From an uncultured Roseovarius sp. (GTDB taxonomy: Bacteria; Pseudomonadota; Alphaproteobacteria; Rhodobacterales; Rhodobacteraceae): a stretch of DNA of 64,000 nucleotides. Numbering within the stretch: position 1 is the first letter of the stretch; every line of letters begins with the position of its first letter. Below, piece by piece: positions 54,746 to 64,000 of the stretch. The position numbers and the translations under genes were made by a program. The notes under the pieces were generated by a model. That model had not been told where the DNA came from and made no database searches. It saw nothing but the letters and a program-made list of their open reading frames with translations. Location of the stretch: positions 755,001 through 819,000 of the forward strand of contig CANMOU010000002.1 of NCBI GenBank assembly GCA_947499555.1, given 5' to 3'.

Positions 54746-56347
54746 ATGCAAGCGGACTATATCATAGTGGGTGCTGGCTCTGCCGGGTGTGTTTTGGCTA
54801 ACCGTCTCAGCGCTGACCCAAAGTCGCGCGTTGTGCTTCTTGAAGCCGGGCCGCCGGATCGCAATCCGTGGATCCACATTCCGGTCGGTTATTTCAAAAC
54901 CATTCATAATCCCAAAGTCGACTGGTGTTACAAAACCGAACCCGATCCGGGCCTGAACGGGCGTTCCATCGAATGGCCGCGCGGCAAGGTTCTGGGTGGG
55001 TCGTCTTCGCTCAACGGGCTTCTCTACGTGCGCGGGCAACCGCAGGACTATGATCGCTGGGCACAGATGGGCAACAAGGGCTGGTCCTGGGACGATGTGC
55101 TGCCGCTCTTCAAGCGGTCCGAGAAAAATGAACGCGGTGCTGATGAGTTTCATGGAGATCAAGGCAATCTCTCGGTCTCCAACATGCGCATCCAGCGCCC
55201 GATCACCGATGCCTGGGTCGCTGCTGCGCAGGCTGCGGGCTATCCATTCAATCCCGATTACAACGGGGCCCAGCAAGAGGGCGTAGGCTTCTTCCAGCTC
55301 ACCGCACGCAACGGGCGGCGGTGTTCTTCGGCGGTCGCATTCCTAAACCCTGTCAAAAGCCGCGAAAACCTGCAGATCATCACCAATGCGCAGGTCGAAA
55401 AGATCGAGATCGAAAACAAGCGCGCCACCGGGGTCACCTATAAAGATCGCAGTGGCAACTGGCAGACCGTACACGCCAACAAAGAGATCATCCTTTCCGG
55501 CGGGGCAATCAACTCGCCGCAATTGCTGATGCTCTCTGGCCTTGGTGAAGCGGACCAACTGAAAGAGCATGGCATCGACGTGATCGCAGATCTGCCCGGT
55601 GTCGGCAAAAACATGCAGGATCACCTGCAGGCGCGTTTGGTTTACAAATGTAATGAGCCAACGTTGAATGACGAGGTGTCGAGCCTCTTTGGGCAAGCCA
55701 AGATTGGCCTCAAATATGTGCTTTTCCGGGCCGGACCGATGACAATGGCGGCAAGCCTTGCGACCGGCTTCATGAAAACCAGCGACGATGTTGAGACGCC
55801 CGACATTCAGTTCCACGTACAGCCACTGTCGGCGGAAAATCCGGGCAAGGGCGCTGATCCTTTCTCGGCCTTCACGATGTCCGTCTGCCAGTTGCGGCCA
55901 GAGTCAAAAGGTGAAATTCGCCTCAAGAGCGCGGATGGCCGGGAGTATCCGAAGATTATCCCGAACTATCTCAGTGCGGAAACCGATTGCCGCACAATTG
56001 TTAAGGGTGTGAACATCGCGCGCAGCATCGCGCGACATGCCCCGCTTACGTCGAAAATCTCTGAAGAGTACCGTCCGCATAAGGACCTGCCAATGGATGA
56101 TTACGACGCGACGTTGGATTGGGCGCGTAACAACACAGCGTCGATTTATCACCCAACCGGCACCTGCAAGATGGGATCGGACAAGATGGCGGTGGTCGAT
56201 TCCGAGCTGCGCGTGCACGGCATTCAGGGCCTGCGCGTCGCGGATTGTTCGATCATGCCAGAGATTGTTTCGGGCAACACCAACGCTCCGGCCATTATGA
56301 TCGGCGAAAAGGCATCTGATCTGGTGTTGGAAGCCGCAAAAGCCTGA
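54746..56347 (+). CDS. GMC-family FAD-dependent alcohol/choline dehydrogenase
   Basis: A 533-residue flavoenzyme. The FAD motif is YIIVGAGSAGCVLANRLS; WPRGKVLGGSSSLNG and GAINSPQLLMLSGLG are GMC signatures 1 and 2. The catalytic His469 is in SIYHPTGTCKMG and the partner Asn in SGNTNAPA. GGAGGA precedes the ATG; a longer start at 54710 lies within the operator repeat. Sequence is of the BetA/AlkJ type, but no betaine aldehyde dehydrogenase is adjacent, so it more likely oxidises an alcohol brought in by the divergent TRAP system. Confidence 0.88.
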   Translation: MQADYIIVGAGSAGCVLANRLSADPKSRVVLLEAGPPDRNPWIHIPVGYFKTIHNPKVDWCYKTEPDPGLNGRSIEWPRGKVLGGSSSLNGLLYVRGQPQDYDRWAQMGNKGWSWDDVLPLFKRSEKNERGADEFHGDQGNLSVSNMRIQRPITDAWVAAAQAAGYPFNPDYNGAQQEGVGFFQLTARNGRRCSSAVAFLNPVKSRENLQIITNAQVEKIEIENKRATGVTYKDRSGNWQTVHANKEIILSGGAINSPQLLMLSGLGEADQLKEHGIDVIADLPGVGKNMQDHLQARLVYKCNEPTLNDEVSSLFGQAKIGLKYVLFRAGPMTMAASLATGFMKTSDDVETPDIQFHVQPLSAENPGKGADPFSAFTMSVCQLRPESKGEIRLKSADGREYPKIIPNYLSAETDCRTIVKGVNIARSIARHAPLTSKISEEYRPHKDLPMDDYDATLDWARNNTASIYHPTGTCKMGSDKMAVVDSELRVHGIQGLRVADCSIMPEIVSGNTNAPAIMIGEKASDLVLEAAKA

Positions 56348-56368
56348 CGCGGTTTCAATAAGAACTGT

Positions 56369-56390
56369 CGCAGGGGATTATGCCCCTGCG
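56369..56390. terminator. Stem-loop at the convergent GMC/serB junction
   Basis: CGCAGGGG-ATTATG-CCCCTGCG, a perfect 8-bp stem whose loop holds the serB stop codon. It may end transcription from both sides, though T runs are missing. Confidence 0.55.
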
Positions 56391-57250
56391 AATTCATCTC
56401 TCGCATACCCTTGCAAAAACAGAAGCGCGGTCAAATCGCCGTGGTTCACCCGCAGATCGCATTCTGTTGCAACGGATGGTTTGGCGTGAAGCGCAACGCC
56501 GGTTCCCGCCCGGCCAAGCATGCCCAGATCATTGGCCCCGTCACCTACGGCAATTACGTCCTGCACGCCAATACCAAGCCTTGCGCTGATTTCGACCAAT
56601 GCCTGCACCTTGGCTTCACGTCCCAGGATTGGCCGCCCCGCTTTCCCGGTTAGCTGGCCGTTCTCGACCAGAAGCGTGTTGGCGCGATTCTCGTCAAAGC
56701 CAAGTGTTTGCGCCACTTCCGCTGTAAACGCCGTGAACCCGCCCGAGACCAAGGCGCAGTAGCCGCCGTTGGCCTTCATCGTCGCGACCAATTCTCGACC
56801 ACCGGGCATGTAAGTTATCCGTTCCTGAAGAACCTTCCCAATCACCGTTTCCGGCAGGCCTTTCAAAAGACCGACCCTTTCGGTTAGCGCGCTTTCGAAA
56901 TCAAGCTCACCGTTCATGGCGCGTGCCGTGATATCTTTCACATGTGTGCCAACGCCGGCTTCGTCGGCCAGTTCATCGATGCATTCCTGCTCGATCATGG
57001 TGCTGTCCATATCGGCCAGCAGCATCGTCTTGCGCCGCCCTTCAGTGCGCTGAACAACGAGATCGACCTGTTGGTCCTGAAGGCTGTCCCAGACATCCCA
57101 TTGATTTGACGGTACGGCACCCATCTCAAATTCCGCCGCTTCATCGGCTGACAACCAGACCACTACGCCGCCACCCCAGGCATTGCGCAGGTTTTCGGCC
57201 AAAGCCGGATCAAGCCCGCCAGCCGGGGCAATCAGTGTCGTGGTAAACAT
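56378..57250 (-). CDS. serB: Phosphoserine phosphatase
   Basis: A 290-residue HAD-family enzyme that removes phosphate from phosphoserine, the last step of serine synthesis. An N-terminal regulatory part is followed by the HAD motifs: Asp80-x-Asp82-x-Thr84 ([17 protein letters not shown]), SGGFTAF, and [14 protein letters not shown]. It is divergent from serC-serA with 159 bp between. Confidence 0.96.
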   Translation of the reverse strand: MFTTTLIAPAGGLDPALAENLRNAWGGGVVVWLSADEAAEFEMGAVPSNQWDVWDSLQDQQVDLVVQRTEGRRKTMLLADMDSTMIEQECIDELADEAGVGTHVKDITARAMNGELDFESALTERVGLLKGLPETVIGKVLQERITYMPGGRELVATMKANGGYCALVSGGFTAFTAEVAQTLGFDENRANTLLVENGQLTGKAGRPILGREAKVQALVEISARLGIGVQDVIAVGDGANDLGMLGRAGTGVALHAKPSVATECDLRVNHGDLTALLFLQGYARDEFAGA

Positions 57251-57409
57251 AAGGTCAAGTTTCCGATCGTAGTCAAAGGCGTCGTATTTGATCGTTCAAA
57301 CGGCGTTCTAGCGTCCTTTCTGCACTTGCGAAAGGTCCGATCGGGGCGTATGTCGGTCAGTGGGACACCCTTCCCCAACGAAGGGCGTATATCTGGAAGG
57401 ATACCATCG

Positions 57410-58564
57410 ATGGTACTCGATACACCGGCAACGCGGCCGGGTAATCCGCGTTTTTCGTCTGGCCCTTGTGCCAAACCTCCCGTTTTCGAATTGAGTAAAC
57501 TCGCCGACGCGCCTTTGGGCCGATCCCACCGTGCTGTGGTGGGCAAGACCAAGTTGAAGGCGGCCATCGAAGGCACGCGAGAGGTGCTTGGCGTTCCGGC
57601 GGACTACAAGATCGGCATTGTTCCGGCGTCTGACACAGGCGCTGTTGAAATGGCCATGTGGAACCTACTCGGGGACCGGCCGGTTGAAATGCTTGCATGG
57701 GAGAGCTTTGGCGCTGGTTGGGTCACGGATGTGCTCAAACAGCTCAAGCTCCAGGCCGAGATCAAGACCGCCGAGTATGGTGAAATCGTCGATCTTGCGA
57801 CTGTTGATACCGACCGCGATGTCGTCTTTACCTGGAACGGCACGACCTCGGGCGTACGCGTGCCCAACGGTGACTGGATCAAAGCCGACCGTCAGGGGCT
57901 GACCATCTGTGATGCGACCTCTGCCGCCTTCGCGCAGGACCTGCCCTGGGACAAGCTCGATGTCGTGACGTTCAGCTGGCAAAAGGTGCTGGGCGGAGAG
58001 GCGGCACATGGCATGCTGGTCCTCAGTCCACGAGCCGTGGAACGGCTCGAAAGCTACACGCCACCCTGGCCCCTGCCGAAGATTTTCCGGCTGACCAAAG
58101 GTGGCAAACTGATTGATGGTGTCTTTGAAGGGGCCACGATCAACACGCCTTCCATGCTCGCGGTCGAGGACTATCTTCTCGCGCTGGATTGGGCGCGCTC
58201 TGAGGGTGGATTGGCGGGCCTCATGGCGCGCGCCGATGCCAATGCGCGGGCCGTGGCTGATTTTGTCGCGTCAGAGCCGTGGATCGAAAACCTCGCCGTG
58301 GATCCCGCAACACAGTCCAACACGTCCGTGTGTCTGAAGTTCACCGACAGTCGGATCACCGATGGAGCCGCCTTTGCCAAGGCCGTTTCCAAACGGCTGG
58401 AAGAAGAAGGCGTGGCCTTTGACATCGGCGCTTATCGCGACGCGCCTCCGGGTTTGCGGATCTGGTGCGGTGGCACGGTGGAAACCGCAGACCTCAAAGC
58501 TTTGATGCCCTGGATCAAATGGGCATTCGAGGCCGAAATCGCCAAACCGGCCCAAGTGGCCTGA
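57410..58564 (+). CDS. serC: Phosphoserine aminotransferase
   Basis: A 384-residue PLP enzyme converting 3-phosphohydroxypyruvate to phosphoserine. Seen: [38 protein letters not shown], and the PLP lysine in [23 protein letters not shown]. This wording is of the alphaproteobacterial SerC subgroup. GGAAGGA lies 8 bases before the chosen ATG. serA follows after 61 bp containing a short tandem repeat. Confidence 0.95.
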   Translation: MVLDTPATRPGNPRFSSGPCAKPPVFELSKLADAPLGRSHRAVVGKTKLKAAIEGTREVLGVPADYKIGIVPASDTGAVEMAMWNLLGDRPVEMLAWESFGAGWVTDVLKQLKLQAEIKTAEYGEIVDLATVDTDRDVVFTWNGTTSGVRVPNGDWIKADRQGLTICDATSAAFAQDLPWDKLDVVTFSWQKVLGGEAAHGMLVLSPRAVERLESYTPPWPLPKIFRLTKGGKLIDGVFEGATINTPSMLAVEDYLLALDWARSEGGLAGLMARADANARAVADFVASEPWIENLAVDPATQSNTSVCLKFTDSRITDGAAFAKAVSKRLEEEGVAFDIGAYRDAPPGLRIWCGGTVETADLKALMPWIKWAFEAEIAKPAQVA

Positions 58565-58567
58565 CGC

Positions 58568-58609
58568 ACCGACGTAATACCGACGCGATACCGACGTAAT
58601 ACCGACACT
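58568..58609 (+). repeat. 11-bp tandem repeat between serC and serA
   Basis: ACCGACGTAAT, ACCGACGCGAT, ACCGACGTAAT and a partial ACCGACACT, directly after the serC stop and just before the serA ribosome-binding site. The 11-bp period is close to one DNA turn. Confidence 0.85.
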
Positions 58610-58625
58610 AGAAATGGAGCCCAAA

Positions 58626-60221
58626 ATGGCACCCAAAGTCCTCGTATCCGACAAGCTTTCGGAAACCGCCGTTCAGATTTTCCGCGACCGTGGAATTGAT
58701 GTGGATTTCATGCCCGATCTGGGCAAAGACAAAGAAAAACTGCGTGAAATCATTGGGCAATATGATGGCCTCGCCATCCGCTCAGCCACCAAGGTGACGC
58801 CCAAAATTCTCGAAGCTGCTGATAACCTCAAGGTCATAGGCCGTGCCGGAATCGGCACTGACAATATCGATAAGGAAGCCGCCTCCAAGAAAGGTGTGAT
58901 CGTGATGAACACGCCCTTCGGCAACATGATCACCACCGCCGAGCATGCAATCGCAATGATGTTTGCCGTGGCGCGCCAGATCCCCGAGGCCTCGGCCTCA
59001 ACCCATTCAGGTAAATGGGAAAAATCAAGGTTTATGGGGGTCGAGCTAACCGGCAAGACGCTTGGTGTTATTGGCGCCGGCAATATTGGTGGGATCGTGT
59101 GCGCCCGTGCCCTGGGGCTCAAAATGAAGGTCCTCGCCTATGATCCCTTTCTTGGTCAGGAAAAGGCAGATCAAATGGGCGTCGATAAGGTCGAGCTTGA
59201 CGAGCTTCTCAAGCGCGCTGACTTCATCTCCCTGCACGTTCCGTTGACCGATCAGACGCGCAACATTCTAAGCCGTAAGAACCTGGAAAAAACGAAGCAA
59301 GGCGTTCGGATCATCAACTGCGCACGTGGCGGGCTTGTGGACGAGGCGGCGCTGGCCGAGATGCTGCAATCCGGCCATGTCGCCGGGGCCGCCTTTGACG
59401 TCTTTGCCGAAGAACCTGCCACCGAAAACCCGCTCTTCAACCTGCCCAATGTTGTCTGCACCCCGCACCTTGGTGCGGCCACGACCGAGGCGCAGGAAAA
59501 CGTGGCCTTGCAGGTCGCCGAGCAGATGTCGGATTATCTTCTGACCGGAGCGGTGAGCAACGCGCTTAACATGCCCTCTGTCACAGCCGAAGAGGCCAAG
59601 GTCATGGGGCCGTGGATCAAGTTGGCGGATCACCTTGGTAACTTCATAGGTCAAATGACGGATGAGCCGATCAAGGCGATCAACATTCTCTACGACGGTG
59701 TTGTGTCGGGCATGAACCTTGATGCGCTGACATGCGCCTCTGTGGCTGGCATCATGAAATCCGTCAATCCGGAGGTAAACCTGGTGTCTGCTCCGGTCAT
59801 CGCAAAAGAGCGGGGCATCAAGATCTCAACGACCAAGCAGGACAAGTCGGGTGCCTTTGAAGGCTACATAAAGCTCACGGTCGTCACGACCGAGCGGGAG
59901 CGCTCTATCGGAGGCACGGTCTTCAGCGATGGCAAGCCCCGGTTCATTCAGATCAAGGGCATCAACATCGATGCCGAGATCGGACAGGACATGCTTTATA
60001 CGACCAACCATGATGAGCCCGGCATCATTGGTGCGCTGGGGCAGACCATGGGAGAAAACGGCGTCAATATCGCAAACTTCACCTTGGGCCGCGCCGCGGT
60101 CGGCGGAGAGGCCATTGCGCTTCTTTACGTTGACTCACCCGTGCCGGACACGGTTATTGCCAAATTGAAAGAGACAGGTCTTTTTCAGCAGATCCGCGCT
60201 CTGAGTTTTGACGTGAACTGA
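58626..60221 (+). CDS. serA: D-3-phosphoglycerate dehydrogenase
   Basis: A 531-residue enzyme for the first step of serine synthesis. Seen: KVLVSDKLSE at the start, NAD motif GVIGAGNIGGIV, the NCARGGLVDEAAL segment with the catalytic Arg region, CTPHLGAATTEAQ with the catalytic His, then the intervening domain and a C-terminal ACT domain (TTNHDEPGIIGALGQTMGENGVNIANF) that would sense serine. The second ATG is chosen since GGAG lies 7 bases upstream and overlaps the first one. Confidence 0.97.
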   Translation: MAPKVLVSDKLSETAVQIFRDRGIDVDFMPDLGKDKEKLREIIGQYDGLAIRSATKVTPKILEAADNLKVIGRAGIGTDNIDKEAASKKGVIVMNTPFGNMITTAEHAIAMMFAVARQIPEASASTHSGKWEKSRFMGVELTGKTLGVIGAGNIGGIVCARALGLKMKVLAYDPFLGQEKADQMGVDKVELDELLKRADFISLHVPLTDQTRNILSRKNLEKTKQGVRIINCARGGLVDEAALAEMLQSGHVAGAAFDVFAEEPATENPLFNLPNVVCTPHLGAATTEAQENVALQVAEQMSDYLLTGAVSNALNMPSVTAEEAKVMGPWIKLADHLGNFIGQMTDEPIKAINILYDGVVSGMNLDALTCASVAGIMKSVNPEVNLVSAPVIAKERGIKISTTKQDKSGAFEGYIKLTVVTTERERSIGGTVFSDGKPRFIQIKGINIDAEIGQDMLYTTNHDEPGIIGALGQTMGENGVNIANFTLGRAAVGGEAIALLYVDSPVPDTVIAKLKETGLFQQIRALSFDVN

Positions 60222-60245
60222 GCATTGGTTCCGGCACTTGACGAG

Positions 60246-60278
60246 AAGCCTCGGAGAAACTCCGGGGCTTTTCTTTTT
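60246..60278 (+). terminator. Terminator of serCA
   Basis: GCCTCGGAG-AAA-CTCCGGGGC, a 9-bp stem with one G-T pair, followed by TTTTCTTTTT. Confidence 0.88.
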
Positions 60279-60324
60279 GCTAGGTTCACGACAGGTTCGT
60301 CAAGACTGAAAGAGGACGAGAAAG

Positions 60325-61407
60325 ATGTTGCCCCATCTCGAGATTTCCGCAGTTCAAGCGCGACCGGCAATGGTGCCCTTGTCACGTCCGATCACTACGG
60401 CGAAAGTCACAATCGACAAAGCGCCTTTGGTGTTGATCGATGTGAAAACGAAGCAGGGCCTTATCGGGCATAGTTACATCTTTGGCTACACGCCTTTGTC
60501 CATTGGCCCGATCGCTGCTTTCATTTCAAACCTGGCTGATACGGTGATCGGCAAACCGGCTGATCCGCTCTCACGATTTGCCGAGTTCGAGACGATGTTC
60601 CGCCTGCTTGGTCGTCAAGGTCTGGTGGGCATGGCCATAGCGGGGCTCGATATGGCTTTCTGGGACATTCGGGCCAAGGCACAAGACATGAGTGTCGCGG
60701 CAGCACTTGGCGGTGAAGAAAAACCGATACTTTGTTATGACAGCCACGGTTTTTTTGATCCTGATCGTGATGTCGGGGATGTGGAGCTGTCTTTGCGGCA
60801 AGGCTTCGAGGTTCTGAAGTTCAAACTTGGGGCAGAGACGGTGGAAGATGATCTGCGGCGGCTTCGTGCCGCGCGAGATATCGCCGGGGCCAAAAAGGTG
60901 AGACTGCTTGACTATAACCAGGCGTTTTCCTCGACCGAGGCAATTCGACGTGTTCGCTGCATTGAAGAAGAGTTCGCTCTCGACTGGATCGAAGAGCCGG
61001 TTCCGGCCGAGGATTTCGCAGGGCATCGCGCTGTCCGTGCAGCGGTTCGCACGCCTGTGCAAACGGGCGAAAACTGGTGGTTTCCTGAAGATGCCGCGCG
61101 CGCGTTGCAGGCCGAGATCTGCGACCATGCCATGCTTGATCTGATCAAGATCGGCGGGGTCACAGGCTGGATGCGCGCGGCTGCAATGGCTCAGGCCGCA
61201 TCGGTTCCGGTCTCAAGCCACCTCTTCCCGGAAGCCAGCGCGCATGTTCTTGCGGCCACGCCGAACACGCATCTTTTAGAATGGATGGATGTCACCAGTG
61301 CAATCGCCCTTGATCCCTATGAGATCACGAACGGAAATCTAATGGCGAAGGGCCCTGGTTTCGGGCTGATCTGGGACGAGAAGGCGGTGTCGAAATACCT
61401 GGTGTGA
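60325..61407 (+). CDS. Mandelate racemase-like enolase-superfamily enzyme
   Basis: A 360-residue TIM-barrel enzyme. All catalytic positions of Pseudomonas mandelate racemase are present at nearly the same numbers: Lys165 and Lys167 (KFK), metal ligands Asp196, Glu223 and Glu249 (LDYNQ, WIEEP, GENWW), and His299 (SSHLFPE). The stretches APLVLIDVKT, GHSYIFGYTP, IKIGGVTGW and SAHVLAATP are also like mandelate racemase, including the C-terminal KYLV. It therefore probably epimerises or dehydrates a 2-hydroxy acid. It is a single gene between the serCA terminator and convergent pbpC, with no mandelate pathway genes nearby. Confidence 0.88.
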   Translation: MLPHLEISAVQARPAMVPLSRPITTAKVTIDKAPLVLIDVKTKQGLIGHSYIFGYTPLSIGPIAAFISNLADTVIGKPADPLSRFAEFETMFRLLGRQGLVGMAIAGLDMAFWDIRAKAQDMSVAAALGGEEKPILCYDSHGFFDPDRDVGDVELSLRQGFEVLKFKLGAETVEDDLRRLRAARDIAGAKKVRLLDYNQAFSSTEAIRRVRCIEEEFALDWIEEPVPAEDFAGHRAVRAAVRTPVQTGENWWFPEDAARALQAEICDHAMLDLIKIGGVTGWMRAAAMAQAASVPVSSHLFPEASAHVLAATPNTHLLEWMDVTSAIALDPYEITNGNLMAKGPGFGLIWDEKAVSKYLV

Positions 61408-61415
61408 CGGGGGTT

Positions 61416-63479
61416 TCACTCGATCCAAACAGTTACGCTTGATGCGCGGCCATTTGCATCAATAACAGAGAGCTTGGAAAAGCCCTTGCCAAGCCCGTTA
61501 ATCTCGGCCTCCCGGCGCCGCTCGTCCGTCTTGACCGGGACTCCATTTGCAAGCCAGGTAAACGGGCCGACCCCATCGCGCAGCTTTACAGTCAAGGCTT
61601 CTTGCTTGAGTAGAAGTCTGGCGCCATCTGGTGGAAAAATCAGCTTGGGCGCGTCTCTTGCGGCTGCAGAAGCGGCTGCCCGACCAGAGAATTTACGCAA
61701 GGGTTTGGGCAGCTGCGCGGTTGAGAGTATCAGCGTTTCGGGAGGTGGAGGTGGCAGGGCGTCCAGCTTTGGCTTGATCTTTTGGAAAACCTCGAAAAGC
61801 ACCGGGGCAGCGATCTGACCGCCGAAGGCGCCTGGGACCGGTGTTCCATCAGGCCGACCGATCCAGACCGTCGCCACATGCCGCCCATCAAATCCAACGG
61901 CCCAGGCATCTCTATGTCCGTAGGATGTGCCGGTCTTATATGCCAGTCGATGTTTCGGGAAACCACGAGGCGGTGCAAGGCCAGCCAGAATATCTCCGAC
62001 CTGCCAGGCTGCCGAGCGAGAAAGAACCTGCCGACGGAGTTGCTCATTTTCGCCTTGCCGCCATCGCAGTTCGCTCAGACTGCCCTGCCGCGCGATCATC
62101 GCGTAAAGCTGCGTCAATCCTTCGGCAGATACGCCGATACCACCCAGGCCAACCGCAAGGCCGGCAGTGCCACCGGGCAGCTTCGTCTCGACCCGGCTCC
62201 TGTGAAGTGCATCCAAGAGATGCGCCGGACCGAGTTCGTCAAGCAGCAAAACAACCGGTATGTTAAGCGACTGGCGTAAGGCATCCGTAACGGTCAATTC
62301 TCCGCGAAAGACATTGTCGAAGTTTTGTGGTGCGTACCTGCCGAAGCTCACCGGCCTGTCATCGATCAAGGTCTGCGGGTGAGCAAGGCCATGATCAAAG
62401 GCCATGGCATAGACAAGCGGTTTGAGGGTTGAACCCGGTGAGCGGAACGCGCGTGTCATGTCTACGTAGCCTTGGCGCGTATCATCGGCGCCGTAACCCG
62501 CTGATCCGATTGAGGCAAGGATTTCACCGGTCTGATGGTCGGCGGCCACGATTGCGACCGATACATCTTGTGGCATGCCGCGTATGGCCTGCAGGGCCAA
62601 GTTTTCTAACTTGCTCTGCAATGATTTCTCGATGGTCAGGTCGTGTCGGATGGCGACCGGATCGTCTTGTTTCGCGCGATCCGACAGATGCGCGGCGAGG
62701 TTAGGAAAGGCCTGCCGGCTTTTGGGCAACGCCTCTGTCAGCGCTGTGTTATAGCCTTCTGATGTCAACAACCCCGATTGATATGCGCGGGTCAGAATGC
62801 GGGTTCGTGCGGCTTCGGCTTGCGCTACAGACCGGTCCGGCCGCCGGGCTTCCGGTGCCTGCGGGAGGGCAACCAAGAGTGCTGCCTGCGCATTGGTCAA
62901 ACGCTTTGGGCCCTTGCCGAACCACGCGTAGCTTGCCGCCCTCACACCCTCGAGATTTCCTCCAAATGGGGCGTGTTCCAAATAAAGTTGCAGGATCTGG
63001 TCTTTGCTCAGCTTTCGCTCAAGTGCTAGCGCAACGCGCATTTGGCGCAGTTTGCCATTGAGTGCGCCAGTCCCCGAATTCTCAAGAAGTCGGGCAACCT
63101 GCATCGTTAGCGTTGACCCGCCTGATACGACCTCACCCTCCCATATGGCTTGCGCTGTAGCCCTAAAAATCGCGCGTGGGTCGATGCCTGCATGCTGGTA
63201 AAACCGCTTATCCTCGTAGGCAATGAGCATATCGATATAGCCCCGATCGACAGTCTCGGGGTTTATGGCCAGACGCCAGCGCCCGTTCTCAACGGTGTAA
63301 ACGCGCAGCAATTCTCCGTTGCGGTCGCGCACTTCGGTTGAGACTTCGCGAATGAGCGGTGGCAGGTCTGTGTCTTCAACCCATTGATCAAACAGGTCTC
63401 TCGTTGTGCCGGCAACGATGAGCGCAAGGCCGAGCAAAGCTGGCCAGAGCCATGCGCGGTTGGCGATGGTTTTCATCAC
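61416..63479 (-). CDS. pbpC: Penicillin-binding protein 1C
   Basis: A 687-residue bifunctional murein synthase: membrane anchor (residues 9-25), GT51 domain (AYEDKRFYQHAGIDPRA, GGSTLTMQVARLL), transpeptidase domain with the active Ser in PGSTLKPLVYAMAF, SLN, and KTGTSYG, then the C-terminal BiPBP_C domain (LIFPPDGARLLL) specific to PBP1C. It follows an alpha-2-macroglobulin gene by 9 bp, the usual pairing thought to guard the envelope. Confidence 0.95.
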   Translation of the reverse strand: MMKTIANRAWLWPALLGLALIVAGTTRDLFDQWVEDTDLPPLIREVSTEVRDRNGELLRVYTVENGRWRLAINPETVDRGYIDMLIAYEDKRFYQHAGIDPRAIFRATAQAIWEGEVVSGGSTLTMQVARLLENSGTGALNGKLRQMRVALALERKLSKDQILQLYLEHAPFGGNLEGVRAASYAWFGKGPKRLTNAQAALLVALPQAPEARRPDRSVAQAEAARTRILTRAYQSGLLTSEGYNTALTEALPKSRQAFPNLAAHLSDRAKQDDPVAIRHDLTIEKSLQSKLENLALQAIRGMPQDVSVAIVAADHQTGEILASIGSAGYGADDTRQGYVDMTRAFRSPGSTLKPLVYAMAFDHGLAHPQTLIDDRPVSFGRYAPQNFDNVFRGELTVTDALRQSLNIPVVLLLDELGPAHLLDALHRSRVETKLPGGTAGLAVGLGGIGVSAEGLTQLYAMIARQGSLSELRWRQGENEQLRRQVLSRSAAWQVGDILAGLAPPRGFPKHRLAYKTGTSYGHRDAWAVGFDGRHVATVWIGRPDGTPVPGAFGGQIAAPVLFEVFQKIKPKLDALPPPPPETLILSTAQLPKPLRKFSGRAAASAAARDAPKLIFPPDGARLLLKQEALTVKLRDGVGPFTWLANGVPVKTDERRREAEINGLGKGFSKLSVIDANGRASSVTVWIE

Positions 63480-63488
63480 GCCGACCTC

Positions 63489-64000
63489 TTACTCGTTCGT
63501 GACTTGCACGCGTCCGGTCGCCGTTCTGGCCCGGTATTGCGGACGGTACATGTCCTCAACAGATGCTGCGGGATGATGATAGTCACCGCTCGCCAAGGCA
63601 CGCACGATATAGGCCAGTTGAAACGGTTTGTCAGAGCGCCAATCGACTGCTGCGAGAAACCTTTCAGAGCGGAATTCAGTGTGGGTTGTGGCGATACTCT
63701 CTAGCCAGGCGAGTGATTTGATGTCTCCGGCTCGAAGCAGGTTGGGGTTGTCGATCTCAAAACCTGCCGGAAGCGGGTCATTGATCATCAGCCGGGCTTC
63801 GCCGGTCTCAAACGGTCTGATTGTCAATACGGTAACCAAACGCGTTCCGGTTACGACCTGTTCAGGCGAAACAGGTTGGCCATCCAAGTCATAGTATGCG
63901 CGTTCGATCGCATAGCCGAATCCGCCGGCATCTGGGGCAACTTCTGGCACACCAATCGTCGTCAGGCTGATTTCTGATGGTGCTGTCCCGAGATTGGTCA
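63489..64000 (-). CDS. Alpha-2-macroglobulin family protein, 3' end
   Basis: Only the last 170 residues are in the window; the frame is open to the edge. The sequence fits the receptor-binding-like C-terminal domain of bacterial alpha-2-macroglobulins (LINDPLPAGFEIDNPNLL, SLAWLESIATTHTEFRSERFLAAVDW, MYRPQYRARTATGRVQV). These large periplasmic lipoproteins trap proteases. The start lies beyond 64000; a GTG at 63948-63950 is internal, since family-like sequence continues upstream of it. Confidence 0.92.
   Translation of the reverse strand, partial: TNLGTAPSEISLTTIGVPEVAPDAGGFGYAIERAYYDLDGQPVSPEQVVTGTRLVTVLTIRPFETGEARLMINDPLPAGFEIDNPNLLRAGDIKSLAWLESIATTHTEFRSERFLAAVDWRSDKPFQLAYIVRALASGDYHHPAASVEDMYRPQYRARTATGRVQVTNE

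Noticed and set aside
54746-56347. Firm assignment as choline dehydrogenase BetA
   Set aside because: No betB, betI or choline transporter lies next to it and the GMC family is broad; called only to family level.
58568-58609. CRISPR-like repeats
   Set aside because: The units are 11 bp and directly adjacent with no spacers; no cas genes are near.

Overview
The window looks like a chromosome segment of a marine alphaproteobacterium of the Rhodobacteraceae (Roseobacter group). This rests on gene content and arrangement: an ilvE / petP-petR neighbourhood, leuC-leuD-leuB split by a membrane protein gene, divergent serB / serC-serA, several TauD-, GcvT-, MttB- and GMC-type enzymes for methylated amines, and ABC and TRAP importers. 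Base composition is moderately GC-rich throughout. No genus can be named from the sequence alone.

Layout. 1-5.5 kb: 3' part of gltB, then mtgA, a glutathione S-transferase and queG. 5.6-10.1 kb: an orphan HyuA-type gene, a convergent LysR regulator, and an MttB-like methyltransferase divergent from the regulator. 10.2-14.0 kb: a tightly packed threonine/glycine operon (kbl, a cysteine-synthase-like gene, tdh, a small secreted protein). 14.0-20.9 kb: a dimethylglycine/sarcosine-dehydrogenase-like flavoprotein, a GbdR-like regulator, a glutathione peroxidase, the phosphonate-oxidising pair tmpA-tmpB, and an EamA exporter. Together these can turn 2-(trimethylammonio)ethylphosphonate into phosphate plus glycine betaine and then strip the methyl groups. 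20.9-32.3 kb: a probable polyamine or related amine utilisation region (FAD amine oxidase, GntR regulator, class III aminotransferase, M24 hydrolase, and a PotABCD-type importer with unusually built permeases). 32.3-41.9 kb: a DUF3892 gene, ilvE, petP-petR, leucine biosynthesis, and a DUF2167 membrane protein.

42.0-50.4 kb is the most striking part. It is an 8.3 kb island at a tRNA-Pro(CGG) gene, bounded by a 50-bp direct repeat of the tRNA 3' part. It carries a copper cassette: copC-copD behind a MerR/CueR-type promoter, a His-rich secreted protein, and cusB-cusA-cusF. The CusB adaptor has four tandem CusF-like domains at its C-terminus. No integrase and no outer-membrane channel gene is present.

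50.4-56.4 kb: an IclR regulator, a TRAP transporter and a GMC oxidoreductase, probably one catabolic unit. 56.4-60.3 kb: serine biosynthesis (serB, serC, serA). 60.3-64 kb: a mandelate-racemase-like enzyme, pbpC, and the 3' end of an alpha-2-macroglobulin gene that runs off the window.

Many genes overlap by 4 bp (kbl/cysK-like, tdh/secreted protein, tmpA/tmpB, petP/petR, leuC/leuD, cusB/cusA, dctQ/dctM), which points to translational coupling. Stem-loops repeatedly flank solute-binding-protein genes inside transporter operons.
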